From assembly GCA_009694375.1 (NCBI GenBank), contig SHVB01000018.1, positions 1 to 47,928 on the forward strand: a stretch of DNA of 47,928 nt. The letters run 5' to 3'. Under the pieces are notes generated by a model that searched no databases, had not been told where the DNA came from, and saw nothing but the letters and a program-made list of their open reading frames with translations. The position numbers and the translations under genes were made by a program. The DNA comes from Acidimicrobiia bacterium. Its GTDB lineage: Bacteria > Actinomycetota > Acidimicrobiia > Acidimicrobiales > VFJN01. How positions within the stretch are numbered: position 1 is the first letter of the stretch; each line of letters starts with the position of its first letter. Positions 8,082-15,741 of this stretch are shown piece after piece.

Positions 8082-8483
8082 GTGCCCACTGTCGATGCTC
8101 CGACCACCACGGCGGCCGAGTGGTCGGCCAGTGATCGGCGGATGCGGCATCTCCTGCGCCTGCCGGTTGACGCCGCCCCCGCCTCGGTCGCGTCAGCCCG
8201 AGGTTTGGTGGAAACCTCGCTGCTGATCTCGGCGTCTAGGTGCCTGCTCAGCTACGTCTTTTTGCCCTTCGTGGCCCCTCTGGTCGGGCTGAGATTTGGC
8301 ATCGGACCGGTGCTCGGCATCGTGGTGGGGTTGGTCGCCATCGCGGCCAATATTGCGTCGGTCCGCCGCTTCTGGCGTGCTGATCACCGCTACCGCTGGC
8401 CTTACACGGTGCTGGCCAGCGTGATTGTGGTGGCCCTGCTCTGGCTGGTGAGCGCCGACGTCGGAACACTGTTGTCGTCCTAG
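8082..8483 (+). CDS. Small membrane protein of unknown function
   Basis: A 133-residue protein from GTG 8082, 44 bases after the malic enzyme gene on the same strand. The first 45 residues are polar and lack a signal peptide. Three hydrophobic helices follow, at about residues 48–70, 74–95 and 107–127, separated by the basic loop RRFWRADHRYRW. No family is recognised. Coding is supported by GC-rich third positions, a reasonable start and a strong terminator just after the stop. It may be co-transcribed with the malic enzyme, but nothing ties it to that enzyme's function. Confidence 0.6.
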   Translation: MPTVDAPTTTAAEWSASDRRMRHLLRLPVDAAPASVASARGLVETSLLISASRCLLSYVFLPFVAPLVGLRFGIGPVLGIVVGLVAIAANIASVRRFWRADHRYRWPYTVLASVIVVALLWLVSADVGTLLSS

Positions 8484-8511
8484 CGGTACGCCGCGCGTTC
8501 TGGGGGTAGAC

Positions 8512-8549
8512 GCGACGAGGGGGCACCGATCTCGGTGCCCCCTCGTCGC
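8512..8549. terminator. Strong bidirectional terminator hairpin
   Basis: A near-perfect inverted repeat: GCGACGAGGGGGCACC pairs with GGTGCCCCCTCGTCGC around a six-base GATCTC centre, giving a 16-bp GC-rich stem. It sits between the convergent membrane protein gene (stop 8483) and the secreted protein gene (stop 8564), so it can end transcription from both sides. U-runs are absent, as is common in high-GC actinobacteria. Confidence 0.8.
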
Positions 8550-8563
8550 TGCTGCTGGGTGGG

Positions 8564-9331
8564 TCAGTTCATGTCAGACGGGGGTCCTTGGCGGCCGGGG
8601 CCACCGGGGCTCATCGTGCCGTTCACCATGGCGGTGATGCGCTCACTGAGGTGGGCGGCCCGCTTGGCGGCGTCGGCTTCGCTGAGATGGCCGTCGGCCA
8701 CGGCTTGGTTGAGATGGGTGGTGGCGTCGGCGATGAGAGCGTCGATCACCGTCTGCACCTCAACGTTGTTGGCGGCGGCTACCTCGGCGACGGTGTCGCC
8801 GCCCATCACGGCGGTACGGAGGTCTTCGACGGAGATGCCGATGGCGCTGGCCGCAGCCTCCAGGCCGGGTCCGCGCCGGCCACCTTGACCGGGGCCACCT
8901 TGACCGGGGCCACCGTGACCGGGGCCACCTTGACCGGGGCCTGCATGGTCGGGCGGGCCCTGGCGGTTCACGGCTTCGGCGATGCGGTCGGGCAGTTCGG
9001 CGAGCAGGCCCTCGAGATGAGTTGTGACCTTGGCCACCAGGGCGTCGATCACGGTCTGGGCCTCTACCCCGTTGGCCTCGGCTACCTCGGCGATGGATTG
9101 CCCGCCCTTCAGCGCCTCTCGGAGGTCGTCGGTGCTGATGCCGATGGCCTCGGCGGCGGTGGCGAGGCGGTCCGGGTGCGCCCGGCGGTTGTGGCCGGCC
9201 TGGGTTGTTTCGGTGGGCTCGCCCTGCGCTCCGGAGATGCTGGGCACACCGATCACCGCTCCCGCCATCCCGCCCCCCGCCAGGGCGAGGGAGAAGGCGA
9301 TGGCTCCGAGGATCTTTCCGTTGGTCTTCAT
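8564..9331 (-). CDS. Secreted protein with two homologous helical repeats
   Basis: A 255-residue protein from ATG 9331, with AAGGAG seven bases before the start. Residues 1–35 form a signal peptide (MKTNGK, then a hydrophobic stretch ending near SGAQG). Two copies of a 55-residue repeat follow, at 56–110 and 157–211; both contain AIGIS..DLR.A...G and VE.QTVIDAL.....THL, and they are about 55–60% identical. They are joined by a Gly/Pro-rich linker (131–150) made of four five-residue units encoded by a 15-bp tandem repeat. A polar tail with SPGGPGRQGPP ends the protein. Similar 'GIS..DL...L..G.S.AEVA...GV' repeats occur in exported proteins of Gram-positive bacteria with no assigned role. It lies downstream of a two-component system on the same strand and is preceded by a candidate binding site for it. 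Confidence 0.8.
   Translation of the reverse strand: MKTNGKILGAIAFSLALAGGGMAGAVIGVPSISGAQGEPTETTQAGHNRRAHPDRLATAAEAIGISTDDLREALKGGQSIAEVAEANGVEAQTVIDALVAKVTTHLEGLLAELPDRIAEAVNRQGPPDHAGPGQGGPGHGGPGQGGPGQGGRRGPGLEAAASAIGISVEDLRTAVMGGDTVAEVAAANNVEVQTVIDALIADATTHLNQAVADGHLSEADAAKRAAHLSERITAMVNGTMSPGGPGRQGPPSDMN
8881..8940. repeat. 15-bp coding tandem repeat, four copies
   Basis: Four head-to-tail copies of CCACCTTGACCGGGG at 8881, 8896, 8911 and 8926. The third copy differs by one base (CCACCGTGACCGGGG), and a degenerate fifth unit follows. Read on the minus strand it encodes the Gly-Pro-Gly-(Gln/His)-Gly linker of the secreted protein. Near-identity at DNA level suggests recent slippage expansion, so copy number may vary between strains. 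Confidence 0.9.
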
Positions 9332-9374
9332 GGGGGGCTCCTTAGTGGTTGGTTCGGCGTTACCTTGCCCGGTG

Positions 9375-9393
9375 AACCTGAAGGGAACCTGAG
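9375..9393 (-). promoter_or_regulatory. Direct repeat, probable OmpR-type regulator site
   Basis: GAACCTGA at 9375–9382 and again at 9386–9393, read on the minus strand as TCAGGTTC-N3-TCAGGTTC. The repeat period is 11 bp, about one helical turn, as in sites bound by tandem OmpR/PhoP-family dimers. It lies 44–62 bases upstream of the start of the secreted repeat protein. A second 11-bp-period repeat lies before the response regulator gene. Binding is inferred. Confidence 0.5.
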
Positions 9394-9448
9394 TGTTGAC
9401 CCCTAAGTGCCGCAGCGTCGGCCTCCGGGTTGCGCCTGGGTGTTTGGC

Positions 9449-10849
9449 CTAGTCGGCGTCCAGCCGATGTTGGGCCACTGGGGGTTGGTGGGGTAGTTCC
9501 ACCCGAACGGTGGTGCCCTGGCCGAGCGTTGTGGTGAGCGATACGTCACCCCCGTGGGCGCGCACGGTGGCTTCCACGATGGCGAGGCCCAGGCCGCTAC
9601 CACCTTGCTGGCGGACGCGTGATGCATCGGCCCGGTAAAAGCGTTCGAAGACCCGAGCCGCATCGCCGTCGGACATCCCGGGGCCGTCGTCGGCCACCTC
9701 GATCTCGGCGCCGGTGGGGATGGCGTGAATCCGCACCTCGATGGCGGCATCCGGGGCGTGCAAGACGGCGTTAGTGACGAGGTTGGAGACCACTTGCCGG
9801 AGCCGAGCCTCGTCCCCGGTCACCGTCACCGCCTCGGGAGCGATGACTGTGATCGTCCGGTTCGGATGCATGGCCAGAGCATCGTGCACAACGTCGTGAG
9901 CGAGTTGGCTCAACTCCACCGGTTGGTGGCCCAGGGGCCGACCCTGATCGAGGCGGGCGAGATGCAGGAGGTCATCCACCAGGGAACCCATGCGAATGGC
10001 TTCCTGCTCAGTGCGGCGCATGGCCTCGTCGATGTCGGAGGATTGCGGCAGCCCCCCGGTTCGGTAGAGCTCCGCAAAGCCGCGGATGGTGGTCACGGGG
10101 GTACGCAACTCATGGGACGCGTCCGCTACGAACTGTCGCAGCCGGTCCTCGGAGGCGCGGCGCTGCTCAAAGGCCTCCTCGATCCGGCTGAGCATTTCGT
10201 TGAGGGCGATGCCGAGTTCGCCGGCCTCGGAGCCGGGGTTTCCCTCGGGAACGCGTTGGCTGAGGTCGCCAGCGGCGATGGCACTGGCGGTTTCGGTCAT
10301 TCGCTGCACCGGACGTACCCCGAGTTGGATAACCCATGCGGTAACGAGCGCCAAAACCAGGATCACCGCGATGCCCGCCAGCAACTCGACCACGATGAGC
10401 TGTTGCACCGCATCGGCCACCCCGTCGAGCGGGAGGGCCAGAATGACGGTGGTGCCGTTGGGGCTATCGCGAGCGAGCGCCCGGTACTCCACCGCCGAGT
10501 CGCGGCTGGGAACGGTGATCACATCGCCGTCGGCCATGGCGGCGATGTCGGTGGCGTTCACCACCGGGATGGGGCCGTTGTCGGTTGCCAGGTTGGGGGC
10601 GAAGGCGGTTTGGAGAATGCCGTCGCGGTCTACGAACCCGACGTAGAGGGAACTCAGCCGGTCGCCCGTCCCGGCGTTTTGAGCTGGCCGTCGGGGTGGT
10701 GCCGCGGCCCGGGCGCTGGCCCCCCGCAACTGCGTATCGACCTGTTCGACCAGTTGGCGCTCGGTGGTGCGGGCGATGGTTACCGCCGCTAGTCCTAGTA
10801 CCAGCGCGATGAGCACCGCCCCGAGGATCAGGCGAATCCGAAGGGACAC
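9449..10849 (-). CDS. Two-component sensor histidine kinase
   Basis: A 466-residue membrane kinase whose GTG start at 10849 lies six bases after the response regulator stop. Order of parts: transmembrane helix at 8–26; an extracytoplasmic sensor region of about 125 residues without a recognised domain; a second helix at 152–174; HAMP linker at 175–228; HisKA dimerisation domain with phospho-accepting His246 in ASHELRTPVTT; and a HATPase domain with N box LVTNAVLHAP, DDGPGM and GGSGLGLAIV. It should sense an envelope signal and phosphorylate the adjacent regulator. The arrangement resembles actinobacterial TrcS/PrrB-type kinases, but no orthology is claimed. The secreted repeat protein 117 bases downstream may be a target or an accessory factor. 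Confidence 0.92.
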   Translation of the reverse strand: MSLRIRLILGAVLIALVLGLAAVTIARTTERQLVEQVDTQLRGASARAAAPPRRPAQNAGTGDRLSSLYVGFVDRDGILQTAFAPNLATDNGPIPVVNATDIAAMADGDVITVPSRDSAVEYRALARDSPNGTTVILALPLDGVADAVQQLIVVELLAGIAVILVLALVTAWVIQLGVRPVQRMTETASAIAAGDLSQRVPEGNPGSEAGELGIALNEMLSRIEEAFEQRRASEDRLRQFVADASHELRTPVTTIRGFAELYRTGGLPQSSDIDEAMRRTEQEAIRMGSLVDDLLHLARLDQGRPLGHQPVELSQLAHDVVHDALAMHPNRTITVIAPEAVTVTGDEARLRQVVSNLVTNAVLHAPDAAIEVRIHAIPTGAEIEVADDGPGMSDGDAARVFERFYRADASRVRQQGGSGLGLAIVEATVRAHGGDVSLTTTLGQGTTVRVELPHQPPVAQHRLDAD

Positions 10850-10855
10850 GGTGGG

Positions 10856-11539
10856 CTATTGGGCGACGCGCAGCGTGTAACCCACGCCGCGGATTGTCTG
10901 GATGAGGGGGGGCTCGGAGATGTCGAGCTTTCGGCGCAGGTAGCCGATATAGGTCTCCACCACGCCCCCGTCGCCCCCGAAGTCGTAGTCCCACACATGG
11001 TCCAGGATCTGCGCCTTGGACACCACGCGTCCCTGGTTCACGAGCAGATAACGCAGCAGGTTGAACTCGGTGGGGGAGAGTTGCACCTCGCGGCCGGCCC
11101 GGAGCACCAGGTGGGCCTCGTCGTCCATCTCCAGATCGGCGTAGCGGAGTTCCTCGCTGGTTCGGTCATGACCGCTGCGCCGCAGCACGGCGGTGATCCG
11201 GGCTACCAACTCATCGAGGCTGAAGGGTTTGATGAGGTAGTCGTCGCCCCCCAGGGTGAGCCCGCGCACGCGATCTTCGGTGGCATCGCGGGCGGTGAGG
11301 AAGAGGATCGGTGTTCGGTCGCCGGAGCTCCGCAGACGCTTGCACACGTCGAATCCGTCGAGGTCCGGCAGCATCACGTCGAGCACGATGAGATCGGGAT
11401 GCACGATGGGCACCGCCTCCAGCGCGGCTCGGCCGTTAGTCACCGGGTGCACGTCGAAGCCGGAGTGGCTCAAGGCGGCTTCGAGCATCGAACGAAGGTT
11501 GTCTTCGTCGTCGACGAGCAACACGCGGGTGGGGGGCAC
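10856..11539 (-). CDS. OmpR/PhoB-family response regulator
   Basis: A 227-residue DNA-binding regulator. The receiver domain (1–120) has the acidic pair DDED at 10–13, phospho-acceptor Asp54 in VLDVMLPDLDG, the Thr of FLTARDA, and Lys in LIKPFS. The C-terminal winged-helix domain (about 130–227) has LSPTEFNLLRYLLVNQGRVV and the terminal hairpin IQTIRGVGYTLR. It is the first gene of the kinase operon. A direct repeat TCACAGG-N4-TCACAGG lies 22–39 bases before its start, matching the PhoP-type site architecture, so autoregulation is likely. The divergent YceI gene shares this 112-base control region. Confidence 0.93.
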   Translation of the reverse strand: MPPTRVLLVDDEDNLRSMLEAALSHSGFDVHPVTNGRAALEAVPIVHPDLIVLDVMLPDLDGFDVCKRLRSSGDRTPILFLTARDATEDRVRGLTLGGDDYLIKPFSLDELVARITAVLRRSGHDRTSEELRYADLEMDDEAHLVLRAGREVQLSPTEFNLLRYLLVNQGRVVSKAQILDHVWDYDFGGDGGVVETYIGYLRRKLDISEPPLIQTIRGVGYTLRVAQ

Positions 11540-11560
11540 CGCAGCAGCATCGCGCCAATC

Positions 11561-11578
11561 CCTGTGAGTTGCCTGTGA
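11561..11578. promoter_or_regulatory. PhoP-like direct repeat in the regulator/YceI intergenic region
   Basis: CCTGTGA at 11561–11567 and 11572–11578, i.e. TCACAGG-N4-TCACAGG on the minus strand, with an 11-bp period. Mycobacterial PhoP sites are known as TCACAGC-N4-TCACAGC, so spacing is identical and sequence nearly so. It lies in the gap between the divergent response regulator (start 11539) and YceI-like gene (start 11652) and could control both. Confidence 0.6.
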
Positions 11579-11651
11579 AGAAGGTGAGAAGATCAGGATC
11601 CCGGCGCTGAGGTGGATTTCGTCGGCTGGCGAAAGGTGGGAGTCTCAACCG

Positions 11652-12374
11652 ATGGATCCCCAGGTCCGTGACCCACAACCCAGTTTTTTCCGCCGTTTCC
11701 GATGGCCGATGGCGACGGTGGTGGTGGTGGTGCTGTTGTTGGCGGTTACCGCCGGACCGCGGGTGTACATCTCGCTGTTCAAAGCCGAGCCCGCCGATCG
11801 GCTCAGCCTCGATGCCGTGGATCCGACCCCAAGTGATACCGAAGCCGATACGACCCTCGAGGGTCTCTGGACCGTCACCAGCCAGAGTGCGGTGCAATAC
11901 CGGGTGCAGGAGACGCTGTTCGGACAGGCCGCCGAAGCCACCGGAGAGGCCCGCGGCATCACGGGCACAGCGACGATCTCCGAGGCCGGGGTGGATTCGC
12001 TCAGCGTGGAGGTCGACGTGAGTTCCTTCGCCAGTGACGAGCCGATGCGTGATGCTCAGTTCGAGGGGCGCATCATGGAGACCAGCGTGTTTCCGACGGC
12101 CGACTTTGCTCTCAGCACGCCGATCGCGGTGGACGAGTGGCCCACTGATGGCGCCGAGATCACCGTGATGGCCACCGGCGATCTCACGATGCATGGCGTG
12201 ACGAACTCGGTGACCTTCGAGGTCGTAGTCATCCGCATCGGCGACTCGATGGCCGCCATCGGCAGTATTCCGATCACCTTCACTGATTACGGCATCGACG
12301 ATCCGAGCGGCGGCCCGGCCTCAGTGGGGACTACCGGTGAGTTGGAGTTGCTACTGGTCTTCGCCCGCCGGTGA
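11652..12374 (+). CDS. Membrane-anchored YceI-family protein
   Basis: A 240-residue protein from ATG 11652, with GGTGGGA upstream. A basic N-terminus (FFRRFRW) is followed by one transmembrane helix at about 20–40. The rest is a YceI-type lipocalin-like beta barrel, with LWTVTSQSAVQYRVQETLFG at its start, ISEAGVDSLSVEVDVSSFASD, the strand region FPTADFALSTPI and ATGDLTMHGVTNSVTFEV near the end. YceI proteins bind long isoprenoid or similar lipids and are often stress-linked. It is divergent from a PhoP-like response regulator and shares its control region. The last 24 bases overlap the convergent gene on the other strand. Confidence 0.85.
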   Translation: MDPQVRDPQPSFFRRFRWPMATVVVVVLLLAVTAGPRVYISLFKAEPADRLSLDAVDPTPSDTEADTTLEGLWTVTSQSAVQYRVQETLFGQAAEATGEARGITGTATISEAGVDSLSVEVDVSSFASDEPMRDAQFEGRIMETSVFPTADFALSTPIAVDEWPTDGAEITVMATGDLTMHGVTNSVTFEVVVIRIGDSMAAIGSIPITFTDYGIDDPSGGPASVGTTGELELLLVFARR

Positions 12375-12857
12375 GTCGGCGGGCGCTTCAGCGGTGGGGG
12401 CCCGGGGTGGTGCGGTGGCCAAGGCCGCCGCCGCCAGCAGATGGAACACGGCATGGCCCTGCAGTTGGCGGTGACTTGGACACAACGGTCCCCCGGTGCG
12501 GCTCAGCGTATGGACCAGCAGGGCCGCGGCCGCCAACCCGACCGAGAGGGGTCGCAGTCGGGCTCGGGGATCCGTGATGAGCGCCCCACCGGTGGTGACG
12601 GCGAGGGCAGCGAGGCCCGCATCGTGGATCAACTTGGACACTGGGCCGCCGGGGCCGTGGTAACCGGCGCTGCCGATGCCTTCGAACGCGGCCGCTACCG
12701 CCACGCCGGCCCAGGCCGCGCCGCCGGGTTGTTGAGCAGCCCGCCACAGCGGGACCGCCGCCAGCGCAAACGCCAAGCTCGAGGCGGTGTTGTAGGGCTG
12801 GCCGATCCACCCGAGTCGGATCGTTTCGCAATCGTTACGAGCAGTATGCTCCCTCAC
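12351..12857 (-). CDS. CREST-superfamily (alkaline ceramidase-like) membrane hydrolase
   Basis: A 168-residue integral membrane protein whose GTG start at 12857 overlaps the stop of the upstream acyltransferase by four bases (GTGA). It has about five hydrophobic helices. Motifs fit the CREST superfamily of metal-dependent membrane hydrolases (alkaline ceramidase, PAQR, Per1): NDCETIRLGWIGQPYNTASS near the N-terminus with the conserved Ser, AGYHG with the first His, KLIHDAG with the Asp, and GHAVFH with the last two His near the C-terminus. It is shorter than eukaryotic ceramidases. Translational coupling to a PlsC-type acyltransferase suggests lipid acyl-chain or membrane-lipid remodelling; the substrate is unknown. 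Confidence 0.65.
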   Translation of the reverse strand: MREHTARNDCETIRLGWIGQPYNTASSLAFALAAVPLWRAAQQPGGAAWAGVAVAAAFEGIGSAGYHGPGGPVSKLIHDAGLAALAVTTGGALITDPRARLRPLSVGLAAAALLVHTLSRTGGPLCPSHRQLQGHAVFHLLAAAALATAPPRAPTAEAPADSPAGEDQ

Positions 12858-14143
12858 GGCCCGTCCTCACTGGAGGCTGCGGAAACCGCCGTCACCACGT
12901 CGGCCCGCACGGGCTCCGTCCATGCCACGGTGCCGATCCGTTCCCGCTGAGCCCGCCAGCGCATGAGCATGTGGGTCAGGGCCATGGCCCGTTCCACGAG
13001 CCAGATGGCGGCGAGGGCACCCGCCGCTGAGGTGAGTATCAAAAGGGTGACGGCGAAGAACCCGTTGGCCCCGAGCACGCCGGCGAGGATCCACGCGGTG
13101 GGGAATGCCACTAGTCCCACGACGATTCGGGTGGTCCCTTTCGTGACGGGGCTCTTCACCAAGCTGCTGGCGATCATCACCAGTCCGGCCGGCCATATAT
13201 TTACCATGGCGGTGGTGGCCACCAACCCGCCGAGGAGCACCAGGATGGCCGCGATGGTGATGATGGACCGGAGGAGTCGGGTTGGATTAGTGGGTCGGAT
13301 GATGTCCTCGTCGCTGAGGGCCAGGCCGGTGAGGATTGTGGTGTAGCGACCGACCTCCCGGCGAATGGCCTGCTGGTGTTGCTCCGACACAGTGCCGAGG
13401 TATCGGGCTAGGGCGTATCGCTCCGCTAAGGAATGGTTGGGGTGCTCGAGGCTGGTGAGGGCTATGCGAGCAGCCTGGTCGAGGGCGAGGGCCGTTTCAA
13501 TATCGGGGAAGTTGGGGCTGATGTCGCGCAAGCCCACGTCGATGATGGCGGTGAGGTGATGTACGGCTTCTTGATCGTCGCTCCCGATGCCAGCAGCGAT
13601 CGCGTCGTCGAGTTCGATCGGCACGCCGATTTGCACCAGGGCTGAGGACCGCAGAGCGATTTTGTCGGGAAAGGTGAGGCCGATGGGGAGGATGACCACT
13701 CCAGTGGCGCCCGCGGCCCGGGCCCCGAGTGCGATGCGGGCGGCCCCGGTCTTGAGCGGATCCATGTGGGGGCGGTCGTGGGTGGTTCCCTCCGGGAAGA
13801 TCGCCACCACATCGGCCCTCCGTAGGGCCTGGTGACATTCGCGGAAGGCGTCGGTGTTGCCCTGCCCGCTCCCGCCATCGACCCGCCGGTGGACGAACAC
13901 CACACCGGCCCGGCGCAAAAAAAATCCCGCCACCGGCAACTTGGCCAGGCTGTCCTTGGCGATGAAGCGAGGGAGATGGCGTAGGGCAACGGTTAGCACC
14001 ACCGGGTCGATGACTCCGTTGAAGTGGTTCGCCACCACCAAGACCGGCCGATCGGTGGGGATACGCGACCGACCGGCCACCTCCACTCGGCGCAGCGTCA
14101 TGATCGACGCGAATCGCATCACCCATCCAACGAGACGTCTCAT
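12854..14143 (-). CDS. 1-acyl-glycerol-3-phosphate acyltransferase-like (PlsC) protein
   Basis: A 429-residue protein from ATG 14143. The N-terminal half is a PlsC/LPLAT domain. It shows VVANHFNGVIDPVV (the acyltransferase His and Asp separated by five residues rather than four, as in a known bacterial subgroup), IAKDSLAKLPVAGFFLRRAG, FVHRRVDGG and the phosphate-binding FPEGTTHDRPHMDPLKTGAA. After residue 220 comes a predicted helical region, then about four transmembrane helices between 300 and 405 not found in minimal PlsC enzymes. It should acylate a lysophospholipid or glycerolipid at the membrane. The longer open frame upstream overlaps the divergent acyltransferase-3 gene and is rejected. 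It is coupled to the CREST hydrolase downstream. Confidence 0.85.
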   Translation of the reverse strand: MRRLVGWVMRFASIMTLRRVEVAGRSRIPTDRPVLVVANHFNGVIDPVVLTVALRHLPRFIAKDSLAKLPVAGFFLRRAGVVFVHRRVDGGSGQGNTDAFRECHQALRRADVVAIFPEGTTHDRPHMDPLKTGAARIALGARAAGATGVVILPIGLTFPDKIALRSSALVQIGVPIELDDAIAAGIGSDDQEAVHHLTAIIDVGLRDISPNFPDIETALALDQAARIALTSLEHPNHSLAERYALARYLGTVSEQHQQAIRREVGRYTTILTGLALSDEDIIRPTNPTRLLRSIITIAAILVLLGGLVATTAMVNIWPAGLVMIASSLVKSPVTKGTTRIVVGLVAFPTAWILAGVLGANGFFAVTLLILTSAAGALAAIWLVERAMALTHMLMRWRAQRERIGTVAWTEPVRADVVTAVSAASSEDGP

Positions 14144-14192
14144 CACCTCAGTCTGCCCGTCTCGGCCGCCGGGTGCGGACGGTGGAGGAGTA

Positions 14193-15371
14193 ATGGGGGT
14201 TGTCCGGTGGGTTTGTAACATGGGCTTCGTGGTCGATGGATCCCCCCGCAAAGGCTTCGAGGTTGCCCTGGTCGCCTCGGCTTCGTCGGCCAAGGTGGCC
14301 GGACTGGACGGAGCGCGTGCGATCGCCACCCTGTCGGTCTTTTTTTTCCACGCCGGTTGGCGCACTCCGGCATTGGGCTCGCTGAGTCCCGTAATTGGTC
14401 ATGCCGACATCGGTGTGGAGATCTTTTTCATCCTGTCGGGTTTCTTGGTGGCGCGCCCACTAGTGGCCCATGCCATGGCGGGCGGCCCCCCGGTGCAGCT
14501 CGCTGATTTTTGGCGCCGCCGGGTCGCCCGCATCTGGCCGGCCTACCTGCTGGCACTCGTAGGGGCCGTTCTGCTGGGGATCGGCACGGTGGACGGTTTG
14601 AGCGGGTGGCTCAAGCAGGGGTTTCTGGTGGACAGTTGGTTCGCCAACGGGGGTGGCACCGGATTGCGGTTGTCTTGGACGCTCGTGGTGGAGGTTTCTT
14701 TCTATGTCCTGGTGGTGCCCTTGGCCGCTTTGGCCGTGCTGAAGCGACGACGGACGCTCGATGCGTGGGTCGGCTTGTGTCTGGCCATGGTGGTCGTTGG
14801 CGCCCTCGCCATCGTGCTGATCTCCCTTGGCCCTACCCCGGCCCCGCTGCGCGTGCTACCGCCATATCTACCGACGTTCGCGGTAGGGATGCTCCTCGTG
14901 GCCGCCGAGGCCGATGCGCGGTACACCACCTGGTTGGGTGCCGTGCCCCGGGGGATTCAGCGCCTCGCCGCCCACCCGCGTCTGTGCGGCGCGCTGGCGT
15001 TGGCGACGTTCATCATGATGACGGTGGTGTTGCGCCCCAGTCCCACCGCGCCGGCCTTCGGACCGGGGCCGGAGCGGATGGCTCAGTCCTTCGGGCAAGT
15101 CCTGGTGGGCTTCTTGCTCCTCGCCCCGCTGGCCTTGGGCACCGCCCGCCATCGGTGGCTTGAGCATCGGTGGCTGCTGGCGCTGGCCGCCGCATCGTAT
15201 GGCTTCTATCTGTGGCATCTTCAGGTGCTCCGCCTGTTGCGCCCGGTCCTGCAGAGCCCTCCGCTCGTGGCCGCGGTGGGGATAGCCCTGGCGCTGGTGG
15301 GCTCGTTTTTGGCGGGCGAAGCGAGCCGACGGTTCATCGAGCAGCCGGCTCGCCGCTTCCTGACCCGCTGA
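14193..15371 (+). CDS. Acyltransferase 3 family (OafA/YrhL-type) membrane protein
   Basis: A 392-residue protein with about ten transmembrane helices. ATG 14193 is chosen because GGAGGAG lies just before it; ATG 14220 is an alternative. Family motifs are GLDGARAIATLSVFFFHAG at the first helix, with the catalytic His; FFILSGFLVARPL; the RRRVARIWPAYL loop; and SWTLVVEVSFYVLV. The C-terminal helices end in EQPARRFL. These enzymes O-acylate cell-surface polysaccharides, peptidoglycan or antibiotics using cytoplasmic acyl donors. It is divergent from the PlsC gene, with only 49 bases between starts, and is closed by a perfect terminator hairpin. Confidence 0.9.
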   Translation: MGVVRWVCNMGFVVDGSPRKGFEVALVASASSAKVAGLDGARAIATLSVFFFHAGWRTPALGSLSPVIGHADIGVEIFFILSGFLVARPLVAHAMAGGPPVQLADFWRRRVARIWPAYLLALVGAVLLGIGTVDGLSGWLKQGFLVDSWFANGGGTGLRLSWTLVVEVSFYVLVVPLAALAVLKRRRTLDAWVGLCLAMVVVGALAIVLISLGPTPAPLRVLPPYLPTFAVGMLLVAAEADARYTTWLGAVPRGIQRLAAHPRLCGALALATFIMMTVVLRPSPTAPAFGPGPERMAQSFGQVLVGFLLLAPLALGTARHRWLEHRWLLALAAASYGFYLWHLQVLRLLRPVLQSPPLVAAVGIALALVGSFLAGEASRRFIEQPARRFLTR

Positions 15372-15386
15372 GGCGGGGGGAGAAAG

Positions 15387-15421
15387 ACCACCGGCCAGGA
15401 GCAGGGCTCCTGGCCGGTGGT
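15387..15421. terminator. Perfect terminator hairpin
   Basis: ACCACCGGCCAGGAGC pairs with GCTCCTGGCCGGTGGT around a three-base loop; the stem is 16 bp and is followed on the plus strand by TTTCTC and on the minus strand by TCTTTCTC. It lies between the acyltransferase-3 gene on the plus strand and the end of the minus-strand tRNA cluster, so it probably works in both directions. Confidence 0.85.
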
Positions 15422-15429
15422 TTCTCGAG

Positions 15430-15502
15430 TGGTCGGAACCGGCGTCGATCCGGTGACCTCACGCTTTTCAGGCGCGCGCTCTGCCAACTGAGCTACCCGA
15501 CC
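15430..15502 (-). tRNA. tRNA-Phe (GAA)
   Basis: A 73-base cloverleaf. The acceptor stem GGTCGGG/TCCGACC includes one G–U pair; D arm TAGCTCAGTTGGCAGAGC; anticodon loop CTGAAAA with GAA; T arm with GGATCGAC (TTC replaced by a variant ATC loop sequence); discriminator A. CCA is not encoded. It is the last of three tRNAs read leftward. Confidence 0.9.
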
Positions 15503-15513
15503 TCGAACTTCAG

Positions 15514-15588
15514 CGGTCCCGACGGGATTTGAACCCGCGACCTCCGGCTTGACAGGCCGGCGTGCACTCCAAACTGCACCACGGGACC
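15514..15588 (-). tRNA. tRNA-Asp (GTC)
   Basis: A 75-base cloverleaf. Acceptor stem GGTCCCG/CGGGACC is perfect; the anticodon loop is CTGTCAA (GTC); T loop TTCAAAT; discriminator G, the expected identity base for aspartate. CCA is not encoded. Confidence 0.95.
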
Positions 15589-15617
15589 GTGGCAACTTCA
15601 CTGTTTTGCATATTCCG

Positions 15618-15690
15618 CACCCCCAACGGGATTCGAACCCGTGCTGCCGGCGTGAAAGGCCGGTGTCCTAGGCCGCTAGACGATGGGGGC
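15618..15690 (-). tRNA. tRNA-Glu (TTC)
   Basis: A 73-base cloverleaf. Acceptor stem GCCCCCA/TGGGGGT has a G–U first pair, common in bacterial tRNA-Glu. Anticodon loop CTTTCAC gives TTC; T loop TTCGAAT; discriminator G. It is the first gene of the leftward Glu–Asp–Phe cluster. Confidence 0.95.
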
Positions 15691-15741
15691 TGGCCCCGTT
15701 GTGGGTAGGGGCGGCAAAGACTAGCAGCGGCTCCCCGTCCT

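Noticed and set aside
8881..8940. 15-bp repeats as a CRISPR array
   Set aside because: No spacers, unit too short, no cas genes, and the units are in frame inside a coding sequence.
15430..15690. tRNA cluster as an integration site for a mobile element
   Set aside because: No integrase, direct-repeat copy of a tRNA end or change in gene content is seen on either side.
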